DNA from: an uncultured Clostridia bacterium
GTDB lineage: Bacteria; Bacillota; Clostridia; Oscillospirales; Oscillospiraceae
Length of the DNA: 62,264 nucleotides
Assembly: GCA_945877365.1 (NCBI GenBank)
Contig: CAMCRV010000011.1
Span: 1 to 62,264, forward strand
Direction: 5' to 3'
Within the stretch, counting starts at the first letter, position 1; each line of letters opens with the position of its first letter. The notes below the pieces were generated by a model. The model had not been told where the DNA came from and ran no database searches. It saw only the letters and a program-made list of their open reading frames with translations. The position numbers and the translations under genes were made by a program. Below are positions 7,961 to 15,887 of the stretch, piece after piece.

Positions 7961-8770
7961 TTAGAAAATGGGCACCACTGCGCCGGAGTAGGTGTTGTTG
8001 ATGAAGGTCTTGACCTCATCGCTGAGCAGAGCCTTCTTCAGAGCCTGCAGCTTCTCGGAGTTCTCGTTGCCTTCCTTCACCACCAGAATGTTGGCGTAGG
8101 TCTGGGCGGAGACAGAAGCGGCATCCTCAGCAGCGATGGCATCGGTACCGGCGTTCAGACCGGCCAGCAGAGCGTAGTTGCCGTTGATAACCGTCAGAGC
8201 CACGGAGTCCCGGACACCGGCGATCTGAGCGGCTTCCATCTCAACAATTTCCAGATTCAGGACATTCTCAGCGATGTCCAGCACGGTGGCATCCATGCCC
8301 ACGCCGTCCTTCAGCTTGATGAGACCCTGAGCCTCCAGCAGCAGCAGTGCGCGGGCGCGGTTGGAGCCGTCGTTGGGAATGGCAATCTTATCGCCCTCAG
8401 CCAGATCGGCGATGGAGGACTTGGTGCCGGCGTAGATGCCGAAGGGCTCATAGTGGACAGAAGCGATGCTCACCAGATGGGTGCCGTTCTCGGCGTTGAA
8501 GGTGTCCAGATAGGGCTGATGCTGGAAGTAGTTGGCATCCAGCTCGCCGTCCTCCACCACATTGTTGGGGACAACATAGTCGGCGTACTCGGTGACCTTC
8601 AGGGTGTAGCCCTCCTTGGCCAGAACCTCACCGGCCACAGCCAGAATCTCGGCATGGGGCGTGGGGGATGCAGCCACGGTGATGACCTTGTCATCCGCGG
8701 ACTTGCCGCAGCCTGCCAGCAGGCCGAAGCACAGGACAACTGCCAGAACGATAGAAATGGTCTTTTTCAT
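7961..8770 (-). CDS. metQ: Methionine ABC transporter substrate-binding lipoprotein
   Basis: 269-residue NlpA/MetQ lipoprotein. Signal peptide MKKTISIVLAVVLCFG followed by lipobox LLAGC (acylated Cys at residue 21). It captures methionine (or a close analogue) outside the membrane and delivers it to MetI. Start at 8770 chosen for the signal peptide and the AAGGAGAG ribosome site; an upstream in-frame Met is not plausible. Third gene of the metN-metI-metQ operon controlled by the T-box leader. Confidence 0.94.
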   Translation of the reverse strand: MKKTISIVLAVVLCFGLLAGCGKSADDKVITVAASPTPHAEILAVAGEVLAKEGYTLKVTEYADYVVPNNVVEDGELDANYFQHQPYLDTFNAENGTHLVSIASVHYEPFGIYAGTKSSIADLAEGDKIAIPNDGSNRARALLLLEAQGLIKLKDGVGMDATVLDIAENVLNLEIVEMEAAQIAGVRDSVALTVINGNYALLAGLNAGTDAIAAEDAASVSAQTYANILVVKEGNENSEKLQALKKALLSDEVKTFINNTYSGAVVPIF

Positions 8771-8820
8771 AATGTTACTCTCCTTTTCTTTATTTATAAC
8801 TTGGATGAAATACATCCTTG

Positions 8821-9531
8821 CTAACTACGATTGCGCAGCCGCTTGTCGCAGACAGCTGCCAGCTTGGTTCCGGCGGACTGGAAGATCTGAACCAGAATAA
8901 TCAGGCCGATGACCGCCGCCCACATGACGATGAACTTGAAATTATAGTAGCCATAGTTGATGGCCAGCTTGCCCAGGCCGCCGCCGCCCACGATACCGGT
9001 CATGGCGCCGTAGCCAAGGATGGTGCCGATGGTGATGGCCGCGCCGGACAGCAGGCTGGGCACTGCCTCGGGAAGCAGAACCTTTCGGACAATCTGCCAG
9101 GCGGAGGCACCCATAGACTGGGCGGCTTCAATGACACCGTGGTTGACCTCTCTCAGGCTGGTCTCCACCATTCTGGCCACCAGCGGGAAGGCCGCCACCA
9201 CCATGGGGGCAATGGTTGCCGGGGTGCCCACCTTGGTGCCCACGATGAGCTTACTCAAGGGCAGGGCGATGATGAACAGGATCAGGAAGGGGATACTTCT
9301 CAGCAGGTTAATCACACCGTTGAGCAGCGCCATCACCCAGCCGGGCAGAGGGCGGATTCCGTCCTTTTCTCCGGTGACCAGCAGCACACCCAGGGGCAGG
9401 CCAATGGCATATGCGAAAACCACTTCCAGCAGCAGAGAATACAGGGTCTCCCAGGTGGCGAAGCTATACTCGCTGGCAATGATTTGCAGCTGCTGCGCCA
9501 CCTTGGCTGCATCCGAAAACACATCAAACAT
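8821..9531 (-). CDS. metI: Methionine ABC transporter permease
   Basis: 236 residues with about five membrane helices and the permease EAA loop (EAAQSMGASAWQIVRKV near residues 135-151) that docks on the ATPase MetN. Its start is immediately adjacent to the metN stop codon, so translation is probably coupled. It forms the membrane channel of the D/L-methionine importer. Confidence 0.94.
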   Translation of the reverse strand: MFDVFSDAAKVAQQLQIIASEYSFATWETLYSLLLEVVFAYAIGLPLGVLLVTGEKDGIRPLPGWVMALLNGVINLLRSIPFLILFIIALPLSKLIVGTKVGTPATIAPMVVAAFPLVARMVETSLREVNHGVIEAAQSMGASAWQIVRKVLLPEAVPSLLSGAAITIGTILGYGAMTGIVGGGGLGKLAINYGYYNFKFIVMWAAVIGLIILVQIFQSAGTKLAAVCDKRLRNRS

Positions 9532-10533
9532 TTACCGCACCTCCTCTGCCGTAACGCCCTCGTGGTCGTTTAAGTAATCCAGCACTCTGCGCTTGTCCTC
9601 CCGGTTTTCCGGCAGGCTCACCAGCATGGTGCCGAAGGCTTTTCCGTTGATGTTCCGGGTGTCCGCCCCCAGAATGCTGACCTTGATGCCCAGATCCATG
9701 GCCACGGAGGCGATGATGGGCTCCTCGGAGGCATTGCCGTTGAAGGCAATCCGAGCCACGGGGCCGTCCTCCTCGGAAACGGGCAAGGCACTCTCCGGGC
9801 TCACCAGACGGCGGCCGGCCTCGGACTGGGGATTGCTGAACACGCTTTCCACCTCGCCGATTTCCGCCACCCGTCCGGCATCCAGAATCGCCACCCGGTG
9901 GCAAATCTGCTCAATGACGGACATCTGGTGGGTGATGATAATCACTGTGATTCCCTTTTCCCGGTTGATTTTTTGCAGCAGCTTCAGGATGGAGTCCGTG
10001 GTGGTGGGATCCAGAGCGGAAGTTGCCTCGTCGCACAGCAGCACCTCCGGGTCGGAGGCCAGTGCTCTGGCGATGGCAATGCGCTGCTTCTGTCCGCCGG
10101 ACAACTGCACGGGATAGGCGCTGGCCTTATCCGGCAGACCCACGGTTTCCAGCAGCTCTGTGGCCCGCTTCCGGGCCTCCTTCCGGGGCACCCCAGCCAG
10201 CTCCATGGGGAAGCAGATATTGTCCAGAGCATTGCGCTGATCCAGCAGGTTGAAGCTCTGGAAGATCATGGAGATTTTTCTGCGCTGGAGCCGCAGCTCC
10301 TTCTCCTTCAGGCTGGTGAGATCCTTGCCGTGGAACAGCACCGCACCCTCATTGGGATTTTCCAGCAGGTTGATGCAGCGAACCAGGGTGCTCTTACCGG
10401 CACCGGACAGGCCGATGATACCGAAAATCTCCCCGGGCTTCACGGAAAGGGACACATTTTGCAGTGCGGCAACCTGATTGTCTCCGGCACCGAAGCGTTT
10501 GGACAGGTTTTGAATTTCAATAATGGATTCCAA
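9532..10533 (-). CDS. metN: Methionine ABC transporter ATP-binding protein
   Basis: 333 residues. Walker A GLSGAGKST, Q-loop, signature LSGGQKQR, Walker B VLLCDEATSAL, H-loop IITHQ, then a C-terminal NIL domain (about 260-333) that in MetN proteins binds methionine and inhibits transport. I place the start at the TTG at 10533 (residues MESIIEIQNLSK), with AGGAGGG 6-8 bp upstream; the longer frame would begin inside the T-box terminator. First gene of metNIQ. Confidence 0.95.
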   Translation of the reverse strand: MESIIEIQNLSKRFGAGDNQVAALQNVSLSVKPGEIFGIIGLSGAGKSTLVRCINLLENPNEGAVLFHGKDLTSLKEKELRLQRRKISMIFQSFNLLDQRNALDNICFPMELAGVPRKEARKRATELLETVGLPDKASAYPVQLSGGQKQRIAIARALASDPEVLLCDEATSALDPTTTDSILKLLQKINREKGITVIIITHQMSVIEQICHRVAILDAGRVAEIGEVESVFSNPQSEAGRRLVSPESALPVSEEDGPVARIAFNGNASEEPIIASVAMDLGIKVSILGADTRNINGKAFGTMLVSLPENREDKRRVLDYLNDHEGVTAEEVR

Positions 10534-10547
10534 AAGTTTCCCTCCTA

Positions 10548-10812
10548 ACAAAAAAGTCCTTGTGCTTATGAAAAGCACAAGGACGGAAAAAACCGTGTTA
10601 CCACCTTGTTTCACAGCTCCCTCACGAAAGCTGCCTCAGGGAGTACCAACATACTCCTGCGCGGTAATGGGCGCACCCATCGCAGACTACCTATCGCCTG
10701 CGCAGCTCCGAGACCATGTTCGGCTTCCCTATCCGTACCCCATTCCACCAACCGGGGCTCTCTGAACGACATCCGGAAGCGTACTCTTCTCTTCACAGCC
10801 TTATCAAATGTT
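10548..10812 (-). promoter_or_regulatory. T-box riboswitch, methionine-specific, upstream of metN
   Basis: The minus-strand leader contains the hallmark T-box sequence AAGGTGGTAACACGG (complement at 10596-10610), Stem I with CAGAGAG and GGTTGGTG elements, and directly upstream of metN a strong terminator stem GTCCTTGTGC...GCACAAGGAC plus T-run. In the expected specifier-loop position (GAACATGGTCTCGG) the triplet AUG lies at 10715-10717, matching the methionine importer downstream. Uncharged tRNA-Met should pair there and with the T-box bulge, forming the antiterminator. Confidence 0.9.
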
Positions 10813-10818
10813 GAGGCC

Positions 10819-10847
10819 ATTGTACATGACTTTTGACCATTCGTCAA
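10819..10847 (-). promoter_or_regulatory. Sigma-A promoter of the T-box-metNIQ operon
   Basis: TTGACG (10842-10847), 17-bp spacer, TACAAT (10819-10824) on the minus strand, immediately upstream of the T-box RNA. The 90 bp between this and the gene at 10941 are AT-rich and hold nothing else recognisable. Confidence 0.75.
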
Positions 10848-10933
10848 CCCATTTTTCAAAAATTTTTAAAAAAATGTACGCCTGATATGTTTTTTTGTAA
10901 TCCATAGGCGCACAGTTTTTGTCCAATACCCTG

Positions 10934-10957
10934 CAAAAAATCAGGAAATTCCCTGAA
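10934..10957 (-). terminator. Possible terminator overlapping the stop codon of the Cys-rich gene
   Basis: Imperfect stem TCAGGGAATTTCCTGA followed by TTTTTT on the minus strand. The stem includes the end of the coding sequence and its TGA. Confidence 0.5.
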
Positions 10958-11366
10958 TATCCACGGTTTCCAGAACATCCTGCCCCCGTTCTGTCAGGCC
11001 AATGCTGCCGCAGATGGGATAGCGCTCCATCATGGGATGGGTGTAATTCTGAAGGGGCTTGGAAAAATCGATGTCAATGAGCCCCTTCTTTTCCAGGCAC
11101 TGCAGAGCCAGACTGTACTCGTACAGCCGGGAAGGCTCCGCATCCGGGTAGACAAACACCGGATCATCTGCCTTGCGCAGCACCGGCAGGAAGGCATACT
11201 GCCAGAGCGTCTGCAAAAGATTCAGCTCCAGCTCCGTGATTTCCAGAGAATTGCCGCAGCCGCCGCAGGAGCCTCCGCCGCAGCCGCCGCAGGAGCCTCC
11301 GCCGCAGCCGCCGCAGGAGCCTCCGCCGCAGCCGCCGCAGGTTTCACAATTTCCATTGCAGCCCAT
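10941..11366 (-). CDS. Cys/Gly-repeat protein with C-terminal winged-helix-like domain
   Basis: 141 residues, not a named family to me. Residues 1-39 are MGCNGNCETC followed by 3.6 copies of an eight-residue CGGCGGGS repeat, giving about ten cysteines; this could bind iron, zinc or copper. Residues 40-141 (NSLEITELELNLLQ...) look mostly helical and end in a TERGQDVLE segment typical of winged-helix regulators. The ATG at 11366 follows the stop codon of the DtxR-type gene by one base, so the two are translationally coupled. Inference: a metal-sensing or metal-buffering partner of that regulator. Confidence 0.75.
   Translation of the reverse strand: MGCNGNCETCGGCGGGSCGGCGGGSCGGCGGGSCGGCGNSLEITELELNLLQTLWQYAFLPVLRKADDPVFVYPDAEPSRLYEYSLALQCLEKKGLIDIDFSKPLQNYTHPMMERYPICGSIGLTERGQDVLETVDIQGIS
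11256..11341 (-). repeat. 24-bp tandem repeat inside the Cys/Gly gene
   Basis: Units at 11256-11279, 11280-11303 and 11304-11327 are identical, followed by a 14-bp partial unit. The length is a multiple of three, so copy number can change without a frameshift. Each unit adds two cysteines. Confidence 0.9.
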
Positions 11367-11367
11367 G

Positions 11368-11748
11368 TCAGTTATCCTCCTTAAAGTGTGTTTCCGCATA
11401 TTTTTTCAGCGCCTCAAAGGACTCGTCCGAGACGGCGTGCTCCAGCCTGCAGGCATCTGCCGCCGCAGTTTCCGGGCTGACGCCGATTGCCGTCAGGACA
11501 CGGGTGAGCAGCGTATGCCGGGCATAGATCTTCTGCGCTTTCTCTGCTCCCCGCTCCGTCAAAACCAGTGTTCCGTCGGCTTCCACGGTAACATAGCCTT
11601 CTTTTTTCAGAATTCCCACGCCCCGGGAAACACTGGGCTTGGAATAGCCCAGATAGTCGCTGACATCCACCGAACGGGCATTTCCGTTTTTTTGAATCAG
11701 AACATAGATGGCCTCCAGATACATTTCCCCAGATTCCTGCATACTCAT
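11368..11748 (-). CDS. DtxR/MntR-family metal-dependent transcriptional regulator
   Basis: 126 residues: N-terminal winged helix-turn-helix (about 1-65, SVDVSDYLGYSKPSVSR) and a dimerisation/metal domain (66-126), without the C-terminal SH3-like domain of full DtxR. The metal motif reads DACRLEHAVSD; the Cys before the Glu-His pair matches iron-type DtxR/IdeR (Cys-Glu-His), whereas MntR has Glu there. So iron sensing is more likely than manganese. Start ATG at 11748 with GGGGGCGG upstream. Followed directly by the Cys/Gly-repeat gene. Confidence 0.88.
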   Translation of the reverse strand: MSMQESGEMYLEAIYVLIQKNGNARSVDVSDYLGYSKPSVSRGVGILKKEGYVTVEADGTLVLTERGAEKAQKIYARHTLLTRVLTAIGVSPETAAADACRLEHAVSDESFEALKKYAETHFKEDN

Positions 11749-11805
11749 GGTACCGCCCCCTTTCTGTCTTTTCTGTAGGATACCACATCCGGGCCGGAAT
11801 TACAA

Positions 11806-11840
11806 GCAAAATGGAACCGCCGAAGCGGCTCCATTTTCCG
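11806..11840 (-). terminator. Terminator of the first AGCS symporter gene
   Basis: 9-bp stem TGGAGCCGC/GCGGTTCCA (11812-11820/11825-11833) with a T-run on the minus strand, just after the stop at 11846. Confidence 0.8.
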
Positions 11841-11845
11841 GTTTT

Positions 11846-13234
11846 CTATTTTTTCGCCAGAGATATCACAAGTCCGGTGCATCCGAACAGCCCCAGCGCG
11901 TTGGGAATCACCATCAGATAGTTTGCAAAGTCTGTCAGCTCCCAGACAAGATCCGAGGACATCACCGTTCCCAGGAAGATGAATATCAGAGCAATGATCG
12001 TGTAGACCTTTGTGCCGCCGGCGCCGAACAGATAGTTGACATTGATCTTGCCAAAGAGATTCCAGCCCAGTATGGTGGAAAACGCGAAGAAGAACAGAGA
12101 TACTGCAACAAACATGGCTCCGAACCGTTCTCCCAGCACCGTGCCGAAGGCCGTCTGCGCCAGATTGGTCTTGCCCAGGGTCTGGGTAATCGCACCGGTA
12201 TAGCCACCTGCCAGCGGGCCGTCAGGGGTGTACAAGGTGGCAATGATCACCAGAGCGTTCAGGGTCAGCACCACAAAGGTGTCGATGAACACCGAGGCCA
12301 CCGCCACGGCGCCCTGATCGTGGGGACAGGAGACATTGGCCAGGGCGTGGGCATGGGGTGTGGAGCCCATACCGGCCTCATTGGAGAACAGTCCACGCTT
12401 GGCACCCTGACTGATGGCAGTCTTGATGGCCGCACCCACTGCGCCGCCGATGATGGCCTGCGGTGCAAAGGCATAACGGAAGATCATACCGAAGGCAGCA
12501 GGCAGAAACCGGATCCGAACCACCAGCACAATCAGGCCACCCAGCAGGAAAAGTGCTGCCATGATAGGCACCAGCTTTTCTGTGACGGAGGCCAGTCTCT
12601 GGGTTCCGCCGATGAAGATGAACCCACAGATCACCACAAGAGCGGCCCCCACAATCCAGGAGGGAATGCCAAAGGCATTTTCAATGGTGGAGCCGATGGA
12701 GTTGGACTGCACCATGCAGCCGAAAAACCCCAATGCCAGCGTAATGGCAAGGGCAAAGAAACCTGCCAGAAATCTGCCGAATTTCCCCCGATAAGCCGTT
12801 GTAATGTAGTAGACGGGGCCGCCCATGATTTCCCCATCCGGTGTAGTGACCCGGGTCTTCTGCGCCAGCACTGCCTCGGCATAGATGGTGGCCATGCCCA
12901 GGAAGGCAATGATCCACATCCAGAAAATAGCGCCGGGGCCGCCGGTGAGAATGGCTCCGGAGGCGCCTACGATATTGCCGGTACCCACCTGTGCGGCAAT
13001 GGCAGTTGCCACCGCCTGAAAGGAGGACATACCGCTTTTCTGCTTCTCCCCTTTCAGACGCATTCCGCCGAAAATGCTTTTCATGCCCTGAGAAAATGCC
13101 CTGATCTGGATAAACCGGGTTTGGAAGGAGAACCAGAGTCCCGCACCCACCAGCAGAACCACCAGAATGTAGTCTGACAGGTAGGCATTCAGCGTTTGTA
13201 CAATTGGCAAAAGTGTGGTGTTGATTGCTTCCAT
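11846..13234 (-). CDS. Alanine/glycine:cation symporter (AGCS family), copy 1
   Basis: 462 residues, about eleven membrane segments. Family signatures include AAQVGTGNIVGASGAI (Na+/substrate site region) and the highly conserved SNEAGMGSTPHAHA. Imports alanine, glycine or a related small amino acid with Na+ or H+. It is a close paralogue of the gene at 13473-14873 (most segments align without gaps), so this is a tandem duplication. Its ribosome site is GAAAGGGG upstream of the ATG at 13234. Each copy has its own terminator. Confidence 0.92.
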   Translation of the reverse strand: MEAINTTLLPIVQTLNAYLSDYILVVLLVGAGLWFSFQTRFIQIRAFSQGMKSIFGGMRLKGEKQKSGMSSFQAVATAIAAQVGTGNIVGASGAILTGGPGAIFWMWIIAFLGMATIYAEAVLAQKTRVTTPDGEIMGGPVYYITTAYRGKFGRFLAGFFALAITLALGFFGCMVQSNSIGSTIENAFGIPSWIVGAALVVICGFIFIGGTQRLASVTEKLVPIMAALFLLGGLIVLVVRIRFLPAAFGMIFRYAFAPQAIIGGAVGAAIKTAISQGAKRGLFSNEAGMGSTPHAHALANVSCPHDQGAVAVASVFIDTFVVLTLNALVIIATLYTPDGPLAGGYTGAITQTLGKTNLAQTAFGTVLGERFGAMFVAVSLFFFAFSTILGWNLFGKINVNYLFGAGGTKVYTIIALIFIFLGTVMSSDLVWELTDFANYLMVIPNALGLFGCTGLVISLAKK

Positions 13235-13327
13235 AAAACTGCCCCTTTCTGCTGCGCCGGAAGACGGAGATTATCCGATACCGGTAGATTCTATGTGGCA
13301 GTCGGCGGACACATTCCTCATTGTCTT

Positions 13328-13407
13328 GGGAAGCTCTGATAAAATCGGCAAGAGTTGGCGGCAGAAAAGCGGCCGTCCAGCCGCAGGCGATTTGATCAGA
13401 GTTTCCC
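13328..13407. repeat. 80-bp structured inverted-repeat element between the two symporter genes
   Basis: Outer arms GGGAAGCTCTGAT (13328-13340) and ATCAGAGTTTCCC (13395-13407) pair almost perfectly, and next inside AAATCGGC pairs with GCGATTT. A GC-rich inner part (GCGGCC..., CAGCCGC) can fold further. It lies in the 238-bp gap upstream of symporter copy 1 and after the terminator of copy 2, so it is either a 5'UTR structure of copy 1 or a small MITE-like repeat. No known riboswitch consensus is recognisable. Confidence 0.55.
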
Positions 13408-13409
13408 GA

Positions 13410-13441
13410 AAAGAAAATGGGAGCCGCTTCCGCGGCTCCCA
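13410..13441 (-). terminator. Terminator of the second AGCS symporter gene
   Basis: Stem GGGAGCCGC/GCGGCTCCC (13419-13427/13432-13440) with a T-rich tract on the minus strand. Confidence 0.85.
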
Positions 13442-13472
13442 GAGGAATCCTTCGTTATGGCTATTCGAGAAA

Positions 13473-14873
13473 TTACTGCTTCTGCTTGGTCTTCATGAGA
13501 GCGACCACCAGACCGCTGCAGCCCAGCAGGCCCAGAACGTTGGGCAGAACCATCAGGTAGTTGGCGAAGTCGGTCAGCTCCCAAACCAGGTCGGAAGACA
13601 TGCAGGTGCCCAGGAAGATGAATACCAGGCCGATGATGGTGTAGACCTTCACGCCCTTTTCACCGAACAGATAGTTGACATTCACCTTACCGAACATATT
13701 CCAGCCCAGAATGGTGGAGAATGCGAAGAAGAACAGAGCCACAGCGACGAACATTGCACCGCCCTTGGCACCGAAGACAACGCCGAAGGCGCTCTGTGCC
13801 AGGTTGGTCTTGGTGAACAGCTCAGCAGCGGGGCCAACATAGCCGCCGGCCAGAGGGCCGTTGCCTGCGTACAGGGAAACGATGATAACCAGAGCGTTCA
13901 GGGTCAGCACCACGAAGGTGTCGATGAACACACCGGTGATAGCCACGGTGCCCTGCTCATGGGGGCAGGAGACATTGGCCAGAGCGTGAGCGTGGGGAGT
14001 AGAACCCATACCGGCTTCGTTAGAGAACAGGCCGCGCTTTGCGCCCTGAGAAATAGCGATCTTAAGAGCAGCACCGACGCCGCCGCCGATGATAGCCTGA
14101 GGAGCAAATGCATACTTGAAGATCAGGCCGATAGCCTCGGGGAGATACTTGATCCGGACAACCAGAACGATGACAGCGCCCAGCAGGAAGGCAGCAGCCA
14201 TGATGGGAACTATCTTCTCGGTAACGGAGGCCAGTCTCTGAGTGCCGCCGATGAAGATGAAGCCGCAGATGACAACCAGAACGATACCGACGACCCAAGC
14301 GGGGATGCCGAAAGCGGTCTGGATGGTGGAGCCGATGGAGTTGGACTGCACCATGCAGCCGAAGAAGCCCAGAGCCAGAGTGATGGCCAGAGCAAAGAAG
14401 CCAGCCAGGAACTTGCCCAGCTTGCCCTTGAAAGCATGAGTGATGTAGTAAACGGGACCGCCCATGACCTCGCCGCTCTCGGTCTTGACGCGGGTCTCCT
14501 GAGCCAGAACTGCCTCAGCGTAGATGGTAGCCATGCCCAGGAAGGCGATGACCCACATCCAGAAGATAGCACCGGGGCCGCCGGTCAGGATAGCACCGGA
14601 AGCACCGACGATGTTGCCGGTACCGACCTGAGCTGCAATAGCAGTGGCCAGAGCCTGGAAAGAGGACATACCGCTTTCATGCTTCTTGCCGTTCAGAGTC
14701 AGCTTGCCGAACACATTGCGCATACCTTCGCCGAAGCAGCGCACCTGAACGAACTTGGTCTTGAAGGAGAACCACAGGCCGGTGCCCACCAGCAGGAACA
14801 CCAGAATGTAGTCAGACAGGTAGGCGTTCAGAGTCTGAATCACGGGAAGAACAGTGGCGTTTAAGAAATCCAT
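13473..14873 (-). CDS. Alanine/glycine:cation symporter (AGCS family), copy 2
   Basis: 466 residues with the same architecture and signatures as copy 1 (AAQVGTGNIVGASGAI, SNEAGMGSTPHAHA). Codon choice differs noticeably from copy 1: this gene prefers codons also frequent in the ribosomal genes of the window, suggesting higher expression. ATG at 14873 has TAGGAGGG upstream. It has a sigma-A promoter at 15011-15039 and a long stem-loop in its leader. Confidence 0.92.
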   Translation of the reverse strand: MDFLNATVLPVIQTLNAYLSDYILVFLLVGTGLWFSFKTKFVQVRCFGEGMRNVFGKLTLNGKKHESGMSSFQALATAIAAQVGTGNIVGASGAILTGGPGAIFWMWVIAFLGMATIYAEAVLAQETRVKTESGEVMGGPVYYITHAFKGKLGKFLAGFFALAITLALGFFGCMVQSNSIGSTIQTAFGIPAWVVGIVLVVICGFIFIGGTQRLASVTEKIVPIMAAAFLLGAVIVLVVRIKYLPEAIGLIFKYAFAPQAIIGGGVGAALKIAISQGAKRGLFSNEAGMGSTPHAHALANVSCPHEQGTVAITGVFIDTFVVLTLNALVIIVSLYAGNGPLAGGYVGPAAELFTKTNLAQSAFGVVFGAKGGAMFVAVALFFFAFSTILGWNMFGKVNVNYLFGEKGVKVYTIIGLVFIFLGTCMSSDLVWELTDFANYLMVLPNVLGLLGCSGLVVALMKTKQKQ

Positions 14874-14939
14874 AAATTACCCTCCTAAAATATTGATTCC
14901 TCTTTTTTCTTCATGCACTGTTTGTTTTCCTGGGGACTG

Positions 14940-15000
14940 CAGGGAAATCTCAGGCATGGTGTGCATGATTACCATTGATAGACACCTGATAATTTCCCTG
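14940..15000 (-). promoter_or_regulatory. Long stem-loop in the leader of symporter copy 2
   Basis: CAGGGAAATTATCAGG (complement 14985-15000) pairs with CCTGAGATTTCCCTG (14940-14954), with a further ATGGT/ACCAT pair inside the loop. It lies between the promoter and the start codon of an amino-acid symporter gene, where a regulatory RNA would be expected. It does not show the glycine-riboswitch core I would look for, and no poly-U follows the stem. The rest of the 387-bp gap to 15260 is AT-rich and otherwise featureless. Confidence 0.5.
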
Positions 15001-15010
15001 AACCGTTGTT

Positions 15011-15039
15011 ATATTACCATAATTCTGAGCTTTATTCAA
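15011..15039 (-). promoter_or_regulatory. Sigma-A promoter of symporter copy 2
   Basis: TTGAAT (15034-15039), 17 bp, TAATAT (15011-15016) on the minus strand. Confidence 0.6.
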
Positions 15040-15260
15040 TATAGATTTGTGCTAAATAACGGTTTTCGAAACATTTTTATCGATATAGCCAATTATGTCT
15101 TTCCTTTTCTGTGCAACCATCCAAAATTTTCATTGGTATTCCGAATATTATGCTTTTCCAGCGCATTTTCAGAATGGAATTGTAGATTTTTCGACTCCGG
15201 TGTGCTATGCTTTTAGCAAGGGGAACCCCCTGCCATTCTGTAAGACAGAGAGGAAACGCC

Positions 15261-15779
15261 ATGCCGCGGATTTCGACCAAGGAAAACAAGAATATTTATC
15301 ACCAGACCAGAGAAAGCCTGGGTCTGACCCGGGAGAGCGCCAGCGAGCTTTTACAGACGCTTTCCCCGGAGCGGATCGAAAAAATTGAAAATGAGCGCTG
15401 CCTGCCCCACCCCGATGAGGTGCTGCTGATGGCAGAAAAATACCGTCAGCCCAGCCTGTGCAATTTCTACTGCGCCAATCAATGCCCCATCGGGCAGCAG
15501 TATGTCCCGGAAATCACCATCAAGGATCTGTCCCAGATTGTTCTGGAGATGCTGGCTTCCCTGAACAGCGTCCAGCGCAGCCGGGATCGGCTCATTGAGA
15601 TTACGGTGGACGGTCAGATCGCCCGGGATGAGATTCAGGATTTTATCCAGATTCAGCAGGAGCTGGAACGGATTTCCATCTGCGTGGAGACCCTGCAGCT
15701 GTGGTCGGAGCAGATGCTGGCCACCGGCAAAATTGACCCCCAGCTCTATCAGGCCTGTAAGGAGGCTCAGGAAGGGTAA
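15261..15779 (+). CDS. XRE-family transcriptional regulator
   Basis: 172 residues. Residues 6-65 form an XRE-like helix-turn-helix (YHQTRESLGLTRESASELLQ, then RIEKIENERCLPHPDEVLLMAEKY). The next part has a Cys-containing stretch (SLCNFYCANQCPIG; three cysteines in ten residues) and a helical C-terminal region, possibly for dimerisation. The cysteines might sense metal or redox state, but that is only an inference. ATG at 15261 has AGAGAGG upstream. It precedes the smORF/AIM24/DUF975 cluster on the same strand by 108 bp. Confidence 0.8.
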   Translation: MPRISTKENKNIYHQTRESLGLTRESASELLQTLSPERIEKIENERCLPHPDEVLLMAEKYRQPSLCNFYCANQCPIGQQYVPEITIKDLSQIVLEMLASLNSVQRSRDRLIEITVDGQIARDEIQDFIQIQQELERISICVETLQLWSEQMLATGKIDPQLYQACKEAQEG

Positions 15780-15887
15780 TTTTCCCCGCAGGGAGAAAAC
15801 ACCCCGGCTATTTTGCGGAAAGAATCCTTTATTTCCCTCCCCTCCCGGCGTACAATAGAATTGTAAAAACCAAAGGGAGGGAACCGC

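Noticed and set aside
11037..11384. Plus-strand ORF with poly-Ala/Gly repeats opposite the Cys/Gly gene
   Set aside because: Antisense translation of the 24-bp tandem repeat; no ribosome site.
13235..13472. Glycine riboswitch upstream of the symporters
   Set aside because: I looked for the tandem-aptamer core (GGAGAG... with CCGAAGGGGCAA-like parts) upstream of both copies and did not find it on either strand.
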